64,000 bases of DNA from the NCBI GenBank assembly GCA_028690035.1, contig JAQVCA010000001.1, positions 157,940 to 221,939 of the forward strand, in the 5' to 3' direction. The position numbers were made by a program, and so were the translations under genes. The stretch comes from Comamonas sp. (lineage in GTDB: Bacteria > Pseudomonadota > Gammaproteobacteria > Burkholderiales > Burkholderiaceae_C). Positions within the stretch are counted from its first letter, which is position 1, and every line of letters begins with the position of its first letter. Below are positions 46,377 through 55,759 of the stretch, piece after piece. The notes below the pieces were generated by a model that saw only the letters and a program-made list of their open reading frames with translations, ran no database searches and had not been told where the DNA came from.

Positions 46377-46536
46377 AACGTGTTCATGATCTCGAATGAA
46401 GGTGTGGGGGATGCGGTTCGGGATGGGTTGCGAGGCGCAAACCACAGCAATAGCTTGGCTATTGCGAGGATTTGCAACGACGCAGACCGCCCGAAGCCGC
46501 GCCCGCACACCCATGAGGAGATCGTGAACACGTTCT
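46375..46536. mobile_element. MITE-like palindromic element
   Basis: Terminal inverted repeats of 19 bases (AGAACGTGTTCATGATCTC at the left, its complement with one mismatch at 46518-46536 on the right) enclose about 120 bases. That core is itself a long imperfect palindrome centred on CAATAGCTTGGCTATTG. It encodes no protein. A short TGA occurs on both sides, possibly a target duplication. A similar end sequence lies at 8341-8358, so the element is dispersed. Confidence 0.7.
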
Positions 46537-46561
46537 GAGGGCTATAAGCGCCATCTGGTGA

Positions 46562-46594
46562 CTTTGAGTGGGATGACCACCATCCCGCTCAAAG
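46562..46594. repeat. long hairpin, possible terminator without a T-run
   Basis: CTTTGAGTGGGATG and CATCCCGCTCAAAG form a 14-base stem with one mismatch around ACCAC. It covers the 3' end of the DUF1016-linked remnant on the minus strand and lacks a T-run on either side. Confidence 0.5.
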
Positions 46595-47028
46595 CTGAAC
46601 CTTGTAGCCATTTTTCAGCGCCAAGGTCTTGAACTTGCCTTTGGGCAGATTGGCGCGCGTTGGAAAGTCCAGCTCCAGCACTTTGTCACTGGGTGTAACG
46701 TCTTCCTCGCGCAGGTAGTCCTTGAACGTGGCCATGTAGACAGGTGCAACGCCTCCAAGTGCTGGCTGAGCAGCAGGCGCTCGTAAAACAGCGTGCCGAT
46801 CTGCCGCTCCAGCGCGCGGGCGCTCCAGTTCTGGGTGGCCGCTTCAGTCATGTACCACTGGCGAACCTCGGCACTATCCACGCGGGTGAGCAGGCGGTAA
46901 TGCGTCCAGCTCAATTCGTGACGCAGTGCGTCCCAAATTGGAAAGGCCTGAAAAAACGCCCGCATGTGGCGCAAGTTGCGCTCATCAAAGCCCTTGCCGA
47001 ACTCGGCGGTGAGCTGCCCGGGCAGCAT
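46589..47028 (-). pseudogene. DUF1016 (YhcG-type) nuclease gene remnant
   Basis: The minus strand from 47028 encodes the N-terminal DUF1016 pattern (QLTAEFGKGFDERNLRHMR, SWTHYRLLTRVD, WYMTEAATQNWSARALERQI, LFYERLL) but stops matching at about 46755, where the C-terminal nuclease domain should begin. From about 46738 another frame reads FKDYLREEDVTPSDKVLELD to a stop at 46589; this looks protein-like but I do not recognise it. So this is a truncated gene joined to another fragment. Such proteins often accompany restriction systems, in line with the neighbouring type III genes. Confidence 0.7.
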
Positions 47029-47031
47029 GGA

Positions 47032-47054
47032 CAGCAGCCAGCTGCCGCGTTGAG
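47032..47054. repeat. 23-base direct repeat, copy 2
   Basis: Exact duplicate of the gltD 3' end (46354-46376), here directly upstream of the DUF1016 remnant and about 80 bases before the end of the type III res gene. Confidence 0.9.
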
Positions 47055-47130
47055 GTCTATAAGCTATCCAGCAATGTCACGCAGCAGGATGGCTCCCAGG
47101 GCAAGGCGCTTGGAATGCTGCAGAGACTTT

Positions 47131-50118
47131 TTAAATCAACTGCTCCTGCAAGTCTGCCCTGGCAGCAGGCCGCAGCCGCGCAAACGCCAGCAGCTCGGCC
47201 AGGCGTGAGCCCTTGGCCTGCCACTGCCGCACGGCATCCTCACCCAGCAGCACGTAATGCCAGGGCAAGCCTTGGCGGTGCTGTGGCTCCAGCGCGTTGA
47301 TGCGCTCACACCAGGCCACAGCGGCCTTGAGCTTGCGCTGCACATTGGGGTGAATGGCCTGCTGCTGTGCCTTGGTTTCCACCAGATAAATGGCATCCCC
47401 AGTGCGCACCAGGAAATCCGGGCTGTAGAACGCAGGCAGGCCGTCCTCCTTCACATAGCGCAGCCGCGCAAACGGGTGGCGCGTTTCGCTGATTTTGCAA
47501 AACGCCAGCACTTGGCTATCGGCCTGTGCCCAATGGATGAACGCTTTTTCCAGCCCGCCATTGCGTGCGGGCCAGCCCAGACGGGTGTAAATGCACTTGC
47601 CCACCTCCACCGAATGCGCCTCACGCACCATCAGGCGTGGGGTTTCGCTAAGCAGCCGCGCATGCACCTCGCTCTGGCCTGTGGTGTGCGTGTCCTCAGC
47701 CTCCAGCAGCGCCAGCGCAAACACCTTGGTAATGTGCTCCACCACCGGCTGCAGCAACAGCAAGCGCCAGTTTTCTGTGCCGTGACTCTGGCCCAGCGGA
47801 TTGAAGTCGGTCTGGAAAAGCCGCGTCCAAATGTAGTCGTCCAACCAGCCCGTCAAATCCGCCGTATGCACCTGCAGATACGGCTTGGCCACATGGGTGG
47901 CTATTTTGTTGCCCTTGGGCAGTGGCTCAGACAGCGCCTGACTGATCCGCCGCGTCAGCCGGGCCAGATAGTCGTTGTAGCCCGCCACATTCATCACCGC
48001 ACCATCCACGCGGTAATCGCCAAACAGCGTAGCGCTTTGCAAATCCTGCGAAATAAAGGTGTCGCCCTGGCCAAGCAGGGCCGCCAGCTGCGGCAGTGGC
48101 ATGGCAGTAAATGCTGGCAAGGCCGTAATGTCCAGGGCCGTGTGGTGGTGCTCCTCGTCGGCCTCGCGCAGGATAAAGGGGATACCAAAGTCAAACGGCT
48201 CGAAGCCCTCCCGCAACTCGGCAGCCATCACATCGCCCGTGCTGGAGGCGCTGTTCATATCCTCACCTGTTGTGCCGACCAGGCCTTCGGTGAGCAAATC
48301 GTCATAAAACGACTGAAACGCCGGATGTTCCACGATGGACAGCACATCCAGCAAGCTGCCTGGCTCCTGCCCGGCAGCGATGCGCTCGCGGTTCTCACGC
48401 TTTAGGTCGTGGTACTCAGCATCGCGCCACATCAGCCGCAGACCGCGGCCAATCGTCTGCTCCAGCAAAATCTGCGCCTGCGACGAGCGCAGCGGCACGA
48501 TCACGCAGATGTTGTTCACGTCAAAGCCCTCGCGCAGCATCAGCACACTGACGATCACGCGCGGCGTGGCGTGCCTGTCCACATTGAATAGCCGTTCGCG
48601 CACCGGTGCCCAGTCTTTTTCGCCCAGCTCCGCCTTTTTGCCCGAATCGATGGTCATCACCTCGTCGGCGTGCAATCCCTCCTGCTGCGTCAAAAACTGC
48701 GCCACCAGAGGCGACACCGTGGTGTCCTCGCACACCACCAGCATCTTGGGGTGGCGTGTGGGGTCGAGGGTGGCAAAGTCCTTTTCCAGTTTGCGCAGCT
48801 TGTGCAGCCCGGCACGCAGCATCACGCGCTGGCCTTCGCTCAACGCCGGGTTGCCGCGCTCATCGCGCTCGGCCTTGAAGTCCAACGGCAATGCGCCAAT
48901 CTCCTTGCGCCGGTCCAGCACCAGCGATTTCACCAGCCCGGCCCGCATGGCGCTTTTCAGGTCAAAGTCCACCACGATGTGCGGAAAGTAGAGTTTTTTC
49001 TTGTTCTTGCCGCTGCCCACGTCGTTGTACGGCGTGGCCGAAAAATCCACCTGCACAAAACGCCGCCCCTTGGGTGCGGCAATGCGGCTCAGGCTTTTTT
49101 GCCACTCCACCTCGGTGACTTCACGCTCACGCTTGAAGTCGTGGATGTGGTGCGCCTCATCGTTGAACACCATCAGCTCAGGCAGCGCAGCCAGATACTC
49201 CAGCACATTGCCACGTGCATAGCGCCGGTCCAGCACCTCCAGGCTATTGCCCGTGGCGCGGCCTGGGGCCAGGGGCAACACGGCAGCGGCCACTTCATGG
49301 GCGGGTAAATCTGCACCCAGCGCTTGCACATCCGCAACATCATCGCCATCCGCATCCGCAGCCGCATCCCCCTCGGCCAGCAAATGCCAGTTGGTGATGG
49401 CAATCATGCCGTTGCCCGTGGCCTTCAAACCAATCTCATGCTTGGCGCACACATTGCCGCGCACAAAGGCAAACACCGCTTCACGGTGCGCTTCGGGGAT
49501 GAATAAGTCGGCAAATTTTTTCACATCAGATTGACTAAAATCTCTTTCCCCACTTGCGCTTCCAGCTATCAATTTTCCACAGAACGCATCCAATAAGCGC
49601 TCATACACAATCAGCCCTGGTGCCACCACCATGAAGTGGCGCGTAAAGCGTGGGTTGTCCAGCCCCTCAGCCAGCGCCGCATTCTTGTTGAGCAACTGCC
49701 AGATCAAGAGCGCTTGCAGCACCCAGGTTTTGCCCGTGCCCGTGGCCATCTTGAAGCAGTATTTGGGGTGCGCGTGTTTGGGTTGTGCCACCTCGGCCAG
49801 CCGGGTACCGACCAGCAGCGCATCGGGTGCGGCTTGCTCGTACAAATCCTGCAAACTGCTAGCGCCCAGCACCTCGTGCGCGACGATGGCATTCAGAATC
49901 GCCTGCTTCTGTCCCGCATGAAAATTCAGCCCGCCGGCTGCACCACCGCGGGCATCGCCCATGTCCTGGCCAAACCACCAGTGCAATAGTTCAGCGGTGG
50001 TAGGTGTAACCAGCTCCAGCAAGTCAGCAGCACCATCTTCTAGGCCCAGGCAAAGCTGCTGGGTACGGGCCGTCAGTGCGGCAGAAAGCGCCAAAGGGGA
50101 ATCATTGTTCAAAGCCAT
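47131..50118 (-). CDS. res: type III restriction endonuclease (Res subunit)
   Basis: A 995-residue superfamily 2 translocase and nuclease. It has Walker A ATGTGKT (125-131), the DEAH-like box NDEAHH, the SAT motif (VDFSATPYND), the motif VI arginines (QTIGRGLRL), and a C-terminal PD-(D/E)XK nuclease core (YSPDFLVR ... YLVETKA). It should cut DNA in complex with the Mod protein encoded at 50693-52690. It looks intact. Normally res directly follows mod; here a toxin-antitoxin pair on the other strand lies between them, so res needs its own promoter in the 48-base gap at 50119-50166. Confidence 0.92.
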   Translation of the reverse strand: MALNNDSPLALSAALTARTQQLCLGLEDGAADLLELVTPTTAELLHWWFGQDMGDARGGAAGGLNFHAGQKQAILNAIVAHEVLGASSLQDLYEQAAPDALLVGTRLAEVAQPKHAHPKYCFKMATGTGKTWVLQALLIWQLLNKNAALAEGLDNPRFTRHFMVVAPGLIVYERLLDAFCGKLIAGSASGERDFSQSDVKKFADLFIPEAHREAVFAFVRGNVCAKHEIGLKATGNGMIAITNWHLLAEGDAAADADGDDVADVQALGADLPAHEVAAAVLPLAPGRATGNSLEVLDRRYARGNVLEYLAALPELMVFNDEAHHIHDFKREREVTEVEWQKSLSRIAAPKGRRFVQVDFSATPYNDVGSGKNKKKLYFPHIVVDFDLKSAMRAGLVKSLVLDRRKEIGALPLDFKAERDERGNPALSEGQRVMLRAGLHKLRKLEKDFATLDPTRHPKMLVVCEDTTVSPLVAQFLTQQEGLHADEVMTIDSGKKAELGEKDWAPVRERLFNVDRHATPRVIVSVLMLREGFDVNNICVIVPLRSSQAQILLEQTIGRGLRLMWRDAEYHDLKRENRERIAAGQEPGSLLDVLSIVEHPAFQSFYDDLLTEGLVGTTGEDMNSASSTGDVMAAELREGFEPFDFGIPFILREADEEHHHTALDITALPAFTAMPLPQLAALLGQGDTFISQDLQSATLFGDYRVDGAVMNVAGYNDYLARLTRRISQALSEPLPKGNKIATHVAKPYLQVHTADLTGWLDDYIWTRLFQTDFNPLGQSHGTENWRLLLLQPVVEHITKVFALALLEAEDTHTTGQSEVHARLLSETPRLMVREAHSVEVGKCIYTRLGWPARNGGLEKAFIHWAQADSQVLAFCKISETRHPFARLRYVKEDGLPAFYSPDFLVRTGDAIYLVETKAQQQAIHPNVQRKLKAAVAWCERINALEPQHRQGLPWHYVLLGEDAVRQWQAKGSRLAELLAFARLRPAARADLQEQLI

Positions 50119-50166
50119 AAGATGCCAACTTGCCTACAATTGTGGTAAATCAAGAAAGGAAACGCC

Positions 50167-50406
50167 ATGTCCACTATCTCCGTACGTATCGACGAAAGCC
50201 TGGTTGATGCCGCCCGTGCTGCCGCCAAGGCGGAATTCCGTACCGTCCAAGGACAGGTGGAGTTCTGGGCCAAAGTGGGCCGAGCCGCGCTGGACAACCC
50301 CGATCTGCCTGCCTCCTTCATTGCCGAAAGCCTGATGAGCCTGGCCGAGCCCCGCGAAGACGCCACGCCCTTCACGCCACGCAGCACCGCTGCCGTACAA
50401 GCATGA
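50167..50406 (+). CDS. ParD-like antitoxin
   Basis: A 79-residue protein whose first half (STISVRIDESLVDAARAAAK) resembles a ribbon-helix-helix DNA-binding domain; the second part (VQGQVEFWAKVGRAALDNPD) matches ParD-like antitoxins. It would neutralise the toxin encoded next and autoregulate the pair. ATG 50167 follows AAGGAAA. The stop overlaps the toxin start (ATGA), the usual coupling of such pairs. Confidence 0.82.
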   Translation: MSTISVRIDESLVDAARAAAKAEFRTVQGQVEFWAKVGRAALDNPDLPASFIAESLMSLAEPREDATPFTPRSTAAVQA

Positions 50407-50684
50407 GCTGGGAAGTGCGCCAAACCCGGCGCTTTGCCCGCAGCTACAAAAAGCTGACCAACGCCACGCTGATTGCGGACACAGACGCCGCTGTGGCCGC
50501 CATCGCCGACGACCCCGACCTGGGCGAGCGCAAAAAAGGTGATCTGGCCCAGCTGTGGGTGCATAAATTCCGCAGCAACGGCCAGCTGTATCTGCTGGGC
50601 TACACCCGCGAGGACACCGTGCGGCTGGTCTATCTGGAAGCACTGGGGCCGCACGAGAATTTCTATCGGGATATGAAGCGCTAA
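50403..50684 (+). CDS. RelE/ParE-family toxin
   Basis: A 93-residue RelE/ParE-type toxin: RQTRRFARSYKKLTNATL at the start, GDLAQLWVHKFRSNGQLYLLGY in the middle and the conserved C-terminal LEALGPHENFYRDMKR. Members either cleave mRNA at the ribosome or inhibit gyrase; the sequence does not settle which. It overlaps the antitoxin gene by four bases and lies inside the type III cluster, opposite in orientation to mod and res. Confidence 0.85.
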   Translation: MSWEVRQTRRFARSYKKLTNATLIADTDAAVAAIADDPDLGERKKGDLAQLWVHKFRSNGQLYLLGYTREDTVRLVYLEALGPHENFYRDMKR

Positions 50685-50692
50685 CCACGCGC

Positions 50693-52690
50693 TCACGCCA
50701 TCCCATCCACGCTCTCCACGGTGCTGACCACCTCGGCCTCAAAGCCAAACACATCCACCACCCGCACGCACACGCGGCGCAGCCCGGCCTTGGCGGGCAC
50801 CGTCAGCAAGGCCTGCGTGGTCACGCGCAACGGATCGCCATCGTTGGCGACATTGCCCCGGTAGTCCTGCCACACCGAGCGGAACACCTGCCCGTCGTAG
50901 TCCGGGTCCACCGCCCAGTATTCGATCAGCGCCAGTGGCTCGGCGTTGGCCACGGCTTGCAGCTTGGCACGGTTGGCATCGTCCAGATTGATCGCCTCGG
51001 GCGAGAGCAGCACATAGTTTTTCAGGCGCACGCTCAGGGTTTCTTCATTGCCCTGTACGCGCCGCTGCACCGGGTGCAGCGTCAGGTACTGCAGGCTGGA
51101 AAAACGCACCTGCCCACGCAGCTTATCCACCCCGCCTTTTTTGCGCAGGCGATCAAGCAAGTCGGGCGGAATCACCAGCACCTCTAGCCGGTTATCGTTC
51201 AGCGCCGTAATCGTCTCGCCAATCGAGGGCTCAAAGTTCCAGCCCAGCACCACCACACGGTCCCAACCGCCCAACAGGTTGTCGCGCTGGGCAATGGCTT
51301 TTTTCAGCGTGGCCGCGCCCGTGAGTTTGTTGGGCGAATCGGCCAGCACCAGCGTCTTGCTGCCACGCCGCCCGCCAAAGTCCACCCCGGCAATCTGGCC
51401 CAGATTGCGCTGCGGGTTGGCTTCTAGCGGCAATGGCAGGGCACCATAGAGCGACAACACGATTTGCGACAAATCGCCCACCCGAAAATCGCGTTTGCCA
51501 AAATGAGTTTTGGCCGCTTCGATCTGGTAGTCGCCAATGGCCTGGTACAGGAAGGGCTTGGCCTCCAGGTCGATCAAGCGCTTGCGCATGATCATGCAGG
51601 CGGGTTTGCCCAGGTCGGTGGTGATCCAGCGGCGGCCCAGTTTTTCAGCGACGGCGGCTGTCGTCCCTGCTCCGCCAAAAACGTCTATGACGACCCCACC
51701 TTCCGGACAACTTGAGTGAATGATCCGCTGCAACAGCTTCTCTGGTTTTTGGGTAACGTAACCTGTGGCTTCGTTGGAGATTGGCGAAGTGGCGTTTTGT
51801 GCACCGATGTCACCCCATACGTCAGTCACAAATTTGCCAATATCAGCGTAGGTCACATAGTCACGCCCATTAACCGTTTGCACCCTATAGCGACGTCCCT
51901 CAGCATCAACTTTTTTAAAGTGCGTATCAAGAGTGCTTTGATCGTAGGGAACCCGAAGGATGGGACCGTTCTTTTGGAAAAAGTGCGTAACTGCTGACGA
52001 TTTTCGATACCAGTAAATTGCGTCATGCTTACGTGGGAAAAAACTGTCTGGGTTACCGCCAGCTCCATATCCCCAGACTATTTCATTGAGAAACGACTGC
52101 TTCCCAAACACCTCATCCAGCACCAGCTTGACGTAATGCCCCACATGCCAATCCAGATGCACATAAATCGAGCCGGTGTCCGCCAGCAGCTCGCGCATCA
52201 GGATCAGGCGCGGCGTGATCATGGCCAGGTAGGACGCGGTGCCGTCGCTCCAGGTGTCGGAATACGCGAACTGCTCGATCACCGTGGGTTTTTGCTCCAA
52301 CTCCACGCCCGGTAGCGTGACCTTGGTGCGGTAGTCGGCCTTGCTGTCGAATGGCGGGTCGATGTAGATCAAATCAACTTTGCCGCGCAGGCTGGGCGTG
52401 TCTTCATCGCCCGCCAGCAGCGCGGCCATGGCCAGAAGGTTGTCGCCGTAGATCAGGCGGTTCATCCAGCCCGCGTCCTGCCCGTTGCCCACCTGTGCGG
52501 CGGCGTGTTGGGTTTGGCGGGTTTGTTGCGTCACCCAGTCCTGCGCTGCCACGTCCTTGGCGGGCAACACAACCTCGCGCGTTTGCAGGCGCACGCGTGA
52601 TCGACTTTCCAGACTTTCTAGGATGCGTTCGGCTTGCTTGCGCCCGTTGGCGACGATTTCGGGGAGTTGTTCGAGCAGGGACTTGGGCAT
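50693..52690 (-). CDS. mod: type III DNA methyltransferase (Mod subunit)
   Basis: A 665-residue beta-class N6-adenine methyltransferase. The catalytic motif DPPF lies at 111-114 ([12 protein letters not shown]) and the AdoMet motif FGGAGTT at 338-344. The region between them, where type III enzymes carry target recognition, is encoded by DNA of visibly lower G+C content (about 51703-52096). Mod defines the recognition sequence, methylates one strand, and is required for Res cleavage. ATG 52690 faces a divergent DNA-binding regulator across an A+T-rich gap. Confidence 0.92.
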   Translation of the reverse strand: MPKSLLEQLPEIVANGRKQAERILESLESRSRVRLQTREVVLPAKDVAAQDWVTQQTRQTQHAAAQVGNGQDAGWMNRLIYGDNLLAMAALLAGDEDTPSLRGKVDLIYIDPPFDSKADYRTKVTLPGVELEQKPTVIEQFAYSDTWSDGTASYLAMITPRLILMRELLADTGSIYVHLDWHVGHYVKLVLDEVFGKQSFLNEIVWGYGAGGNPDSFFPRKHDAIYWYRKSSAVTHFFQKNGPILRVPYDQSTLDTHFKKVDAEGRRYRVQTVNGRDYVTYADIGKFVTDVWGDIGAQNATSPISNEATGYVTQKPEKLLQRIIHSSCPEGGVVIDVFGGAGTTAAVAEKLGRRWITTDLGKPACMIMRKRLIDLEAKPFLYQAIGDYQIEAAKTHFGKRDFRVGDLSQIVLSLYGALPLPLEANPQRNLGQIAGVDFGGRRGSKTLVLADSPNKLTGAATLKKAIAQRDNLLGGWDRVVVLGWNFEPSIGETITALNDNRLEVLVIPPDLLDRLRKKGGVDKLRGQVRFSSLQYLTLHPVQRRVQGNEETLSVRLKNYVLLSPEAINLDDANRAKLQAVANAEPLALIEYWAVDPDYDGQVFRSVWQDYRGNVANDGDPLRVTTQALLTVPAKAGLRRVCVRVVDVFGFEAEVVSTVESVDGMA

Positions 52691-52733
52691 GGGCTGTACG
52701 TGAAATGCGCCAATTTGCGCAATTAAATCAAAA

Positions 52734-52787
52734 ATTGAACTAAAAATTCAATCGATCGTACAACACAAAGTTTAATAAAAATTAAAC
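52734..52787. promoter_or_regulatory. divergent promoter region with two inverted repeats
   Basis: The A+T-rich gap between mod and the regulator holds GTTTAAT-AAAA-ATTAAAC (52770-52787, perfect) and ATTGAA-N7-TTCAAT (52734-52739 and 52747-52752). Both are suitable operators for the adjacent helix-turn-helix protein, which would then control mod and itself. No experimental support. Confidence 0.45.
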
Positions 52788-52806
52788 AGAAATTTAATGT
52801 TCCAGC

Positions 52807-53199
52807 ATGGATCAAAAGCTGGAATTTGCCGAACGTCTGCAAGCTGCCATGCGGGCCGCAGGCTTGGAGCCACGCCCGGCGGTGTTGCTCAATTTGTTCA
52901 ATACGCACTACTGGGGCCGATCGGTGTCATTCCAGGCGGTGTCGCGCTGGCTGCGGGGGGAGTCCATTCCCGAGCAAGACAAGCTCATCACCCTGGCGGA
53001 GGTGCTCAAGATCGAACCCGAAGTGCTGCGCTTTGGCGAAGGCATACGCCAGTCGGTGCTGCAGCACCGCCAACGCTGGGAAGAGGGGGTGGGCTATCTG
53101 GAGCGCGAAACCTTCGATGCTTTTTTGCAGCTCCCTGCCCCCCAGCGCAAGATCATTCGCGAGGTGATCCTGACGTTTGCCAAAGCCCATAACAGCTAG
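52807..53199 (+). CDS. helix-turn-helix regulator beside the type III system
   Basis: A 130-residue protein with an N-terminal XRE-like DNA-binding domain (about 8-72): FAERLQAAMRAAGLEPRP, then SFQAVSRWLRGESIPEQDKL as the probable recognition helix. The C-terminal half (80-130) is helical and has no motif I recognise. It is divergent from mod, and inverted repeats lie between them, so it is a likely controller of the restriction-modification genes, similar in logic to C proteins. Target and sign of regulation are inferred. Confidence 0.7.
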   Translation: MDQKLEFAERLQAAMRAAGLEPRPAVLLNLFNTHYWGRSVSFQAVSRWLRGESIPEQDKLITLAEVLKIEPEVLRFGEGIRQSVLQHRQRWEEGVGYLERETFDAFLQLPAPQRKIIREVILTFAKAHNS

Positions 53200-53590
53200 C
53201 CCACTAGCTTTACTCTGCCCGCATCCAGCAGCCCGCTTGCGCTGCAGCGAAGCATGGCTGCACTTTTTTGGTGCATGGCGCGGCCCCCCAGCTGTGCGGC
53301 TGTGGGCAAGCTGCGCCGCAGCCAGGCACTGCATCCCCCTGAAGATGCTTGCCAAGCAGAATGATTTCTCAACTTGGCATGTTTGTTGCTTATTTGTTTT
53401 TCAAGCGCCATGGTGCAGTACGGCAGGTGCCCAGCCTCCTGTGCACGATGGCAAGCGCGTTATCAATTTAATAGCTGCTTGCGCTTGTATTTGCTTGTTT
53501 TCAAGATGATTTGTCTATGAAAGCATTCATTTGTCAGCGGTAAAAGCTATGTTTTTATTGAGTCCATCCAGCCAGCTTGAAGAACCCACC
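53200..53590. other. 391-base intergenic region before dapL
   Basis: No convincing gene here. The left part is G+C-rich with no clear structure; short open frames on both strands look random. The right part (53469-53558) is REP-like copy 5. Any dapL promoter should lie between about 53480 and 53590, but none stands out. Confidence 0.5.
53469..53558. repeat. REP-like palindromic repeat, copy 5
   Basis: Left arm AATAGCTGCTTGCGCTTG is the cleanest in the window; the right arm is diverged (CAGCGGTAAAAGCTATG). A+T-rich sequence lies between. It is placed immediately upstream of the dapL operon. Confidence 0.65.
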
Positions 53591-54817
53591 ATGATCCGCA
53601 CCAACACCCACTACCAAAAGCTGCAAGCCAGCTACCTCTTTGCCGACATCGCCCGCCGTGTGGCCGCCTTTCAGGTCCACAACCCGCAGCAAAGCCTGAT
53701 TCGTCTGGGCATTGGCGATGTCACCCAGCCGCTGCCTGCTGCCTGCATTGCCGCCTTGCACCAGGCCACCGACGAGATGGCCAGCGCCAGCAGCTTCCGT
53801 GGCTACGGCCCAGAGCAGGGCTACGACTTCCTGCGCGAGGCGATTGCTACGCACGATTTCCAAGCCCGTGGCGCCCAGATCGAGGCCGATGAAATTTTTG
53901 TCAGCGATGGCGCCAAGTCCGACACCGGCAACATCCAAGAAATCTTTGCCCAGGACGTGCGCGTGGCCATCCCCGACCCGGTCTATCCGGTCTATGTGGA
54001 CACCAACGTCATGGCCGGGCGCACCGATGCCGCCGTGGGTGGCCGCTACCCCGGCTTTGTCTATCTGGACAGCACGGCGGCCAACGGCTACGTGCCCGCC
54101 CTGCCCAGCGAGCCGGTGGATTTGATCTACCTGTGCTTTCCCAACAACCCCACCGGCGCCACTGCCACGCGTGCCCAGCTGACCGAATGGGTGGAATACG
54201 CACGCCAGAACCGGGCGCTGATCCTGTTCGATGCGGCCTACGAGGCCTTCATCAGCGACCCGGACATCCCCCACTCCATCTACGAAATCCCCGGCGCGCG
54301 CGAAGTGGCGATTGAATTTCGCAGCTTCTCCAAGACGGCAGGCTTTACCGGCCTGCGCTGCGCCTACACCGTCGTACCCAAGGAGTGCATGGCCTGGGAC
54401 GACAGCGGTCAGGCCGTACCGCTGCACCCGCTGTGGATGCGCCGCCACACCACCAAGTTCAACGGCGTCTCCTACCCCGTGCAGCGCGCCGCCGAGGCCG
54501 TGTACAGCGCCGAGGGCCAGCAGCAAGTGCGCGCACTGATCGATGGCTACATGGCCAACGCGCGCACCATCCGCAGCGCCTTTGAGGGCATGGGCTTTGC
54601 CTGCACCGGCGGCGTCAACGCCCCCTACGTGTGGATCAACACCCAACGCGATGCCTGGGAGTTCTTTGACCTGCTGCTCAGCCGCGCGGGCGTGGTCTGC
54701 ACCCCCGGCGTGGGCTTTGGCCGCTGCGGTCAGCAGCATGTGCGCATCAGCGCCTTCAACAGCGCCGACCACGTGCAGCAGGCGCTGCAGCGCATCACCC
54801 AGGCGCTGGGCCGTTAA
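53591..54817 (+). CDS. dapL: LL-diaminopimelate aminotransferase
   Basis: A 408-residue class I/II aminotransferase matching DapL, which converts tetrahydrodipicolinate directly to LL-diaminopimelate using glutamate. Motifs include [53 protein letters not shown] and the PLP lysine in [17 protein letters not shown] 53591 ([20 protein letters not shown]) is the family start. It lies two genes upstream of dapF, whose product acts on LL-diaminopimelate, so the operon covers the last lysine/peptidoglycan precursor steps. Confidence 0.92.
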   Translation: MIRTNTHYQKLQASYLFADIARRVAAFQVHNPQQSLIRLGIGDVTQPLPAACIAALHQATDEMASASSFRGYGPEQGYDFLREAIATHDFQARGAQIEADEIFVSDGAKSDTGNIQEIFAQDVRVAIPDPVYPVYVDTNVMAGRTDAAVGGRYPGFVYLDSTAANGYVPALPSEPVDLIYLCFPNNPTGATATRAQLTEWVEYARQNRALILFDAAYEAFISDPDIPHSIYEIPGAREVAIEFRSFSKTAGFTGLRCAYTVVPKECMAWDDSGQAVPLHPLWMRRHTTKFNGVSYPVQRAAEAVYSAEGQQQVRALIDGYMANARTIRSAFEGMGFACTGGVNAPYVWINTQRDAWEFFDLLLSRAGVVCTPGVGFGRCGQQHVRISAFNSADHVQQALQRITQALGR

Positions 54818-54847
54818 GCACCACCTTCTGCCCAGGAGCGCCCCAGC

Positions 54848-55759
54848 ATGCCCTTCGCCCACGCACCCCACCACACCCAAGACAGCGCCAGCGCCCCCGA
54901 GGCGCACGCGGCGCGGCCCCTGCGCCTGCACCCGCGCCAAGCGGCCATCATCGCGGCCCTGGCCGTCAGTGCCCCTTTTGCGAATGCGCAGGCCGTGGCC
55001 GCCGAAGCGCAGCGCCGCCAAGCCTTTATCGAGGCGCAGCTGCAAGCCAGCGGCCTGCACACGCTGGTGCTGGGCATCAGCGGCGGCGTCGATTCGCTGG
55101 TGGCCGGACGCCTGGCCCAGCTGGCCGTAGAAGCGCTGCGCCAGCGCACGGGCGATGCGCGCTACCGCTTTCTGGCCATGCGCCTGCCCTACCGCACCCA
55201 GCACGACGAGGCCGACGCGCAAGCGGCCCTGGCCTTTATCCGCGCCGATGAAACCCACACCGTGGACATCGCCGATGCGGTGCAAGCCCTGGCCGCGCAG
55301 CTGCCCGACCTGCAAGCGCTGCCCGCCGCGCGGCGCGACTTTGTGCTGGGCAACGTCAAAGCACGCACGCGCATGGTGGCGCAGTACACCCTGGCCAATG
55401 CGCGCAACGGCCTGGTGATTGGCACCGACCACGCCGCCGAAGCCGTCATGGGCTTTTTCACCAAATTTGGCGACGGCGCCTGCGATCTGGCGCCGCTGAC
55501 CGGCCTGGTCAAAGGCCAGGTGCGCGCCATTGCCAGCCACCTGGGCGCACCCGCCGCCCTGGTCCACAAAACCCCCACCGCCGATCTGGAAGACCTGGCC
55601 CCCGGTCGCCCCGACGAAGTGGCCCACGGCCTGCCCTACCAGCAGATCGACGCCTTTTTGCACGGCCACCGGGTCGATCCCCCCATCCTGCAGCGCATCG
55701 TCGCGGCCTACGAAGCCAGCGCCCACAAGCGCACCCTGCCTCTGACCCCTGGAGCATGA
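54848..55759 (+). CDS. nadE: ammonia-dependent NAD synthetase
   Basis: A 303-residue NadE that amidates nicotinate adenine dinucleotide to NAD using ATP and ammonia. It has the PP-loop [16 protein letters not shown], the [17 protein letters not shown] segment and the [20 protein letters not shown] motif. No glutaminase domain is fused, so ammonia is the direct donor. About 25 residues precede the conserved core and may be a variable extension. It lies between dapL and dapF and overlaps dapF by four bases (ATGA). Confidence 0.93.
   Translation: MPFAHAPHHTQDSASAPEAHAARPLRLHPRQAAIIAALAVSAPFANAQAVAAEAQRRQAFIEAQLQASGLHTLVLGISGGVDSLVAGRLAQLAVEALRQRTGDARYRFLAMRLPYRTQHDEADAQAALAFIRADETHTVDIADAVQALAAQLPDLQALPAARRDFVLGNVKARTRMVAQYTLANARNGLVIGTDHAAEAVMGFFTKFGDGACDLAPLTGLVKGQVRAIASHLGAPAALVHKTPTADLEDLAPGRPDEVAHGLPYQQIDAFLHGHRVDPPILQRIVAAYEASAHKRTLPLTPGA

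Noticed and set aside
49535..49580. REP-like half-arm inside res
   Set aside because: Only one arm-like stretch (TGCGCTTCCAGCTATC) is present and it has no inverted partner, so chance similarity cannot be excluded.
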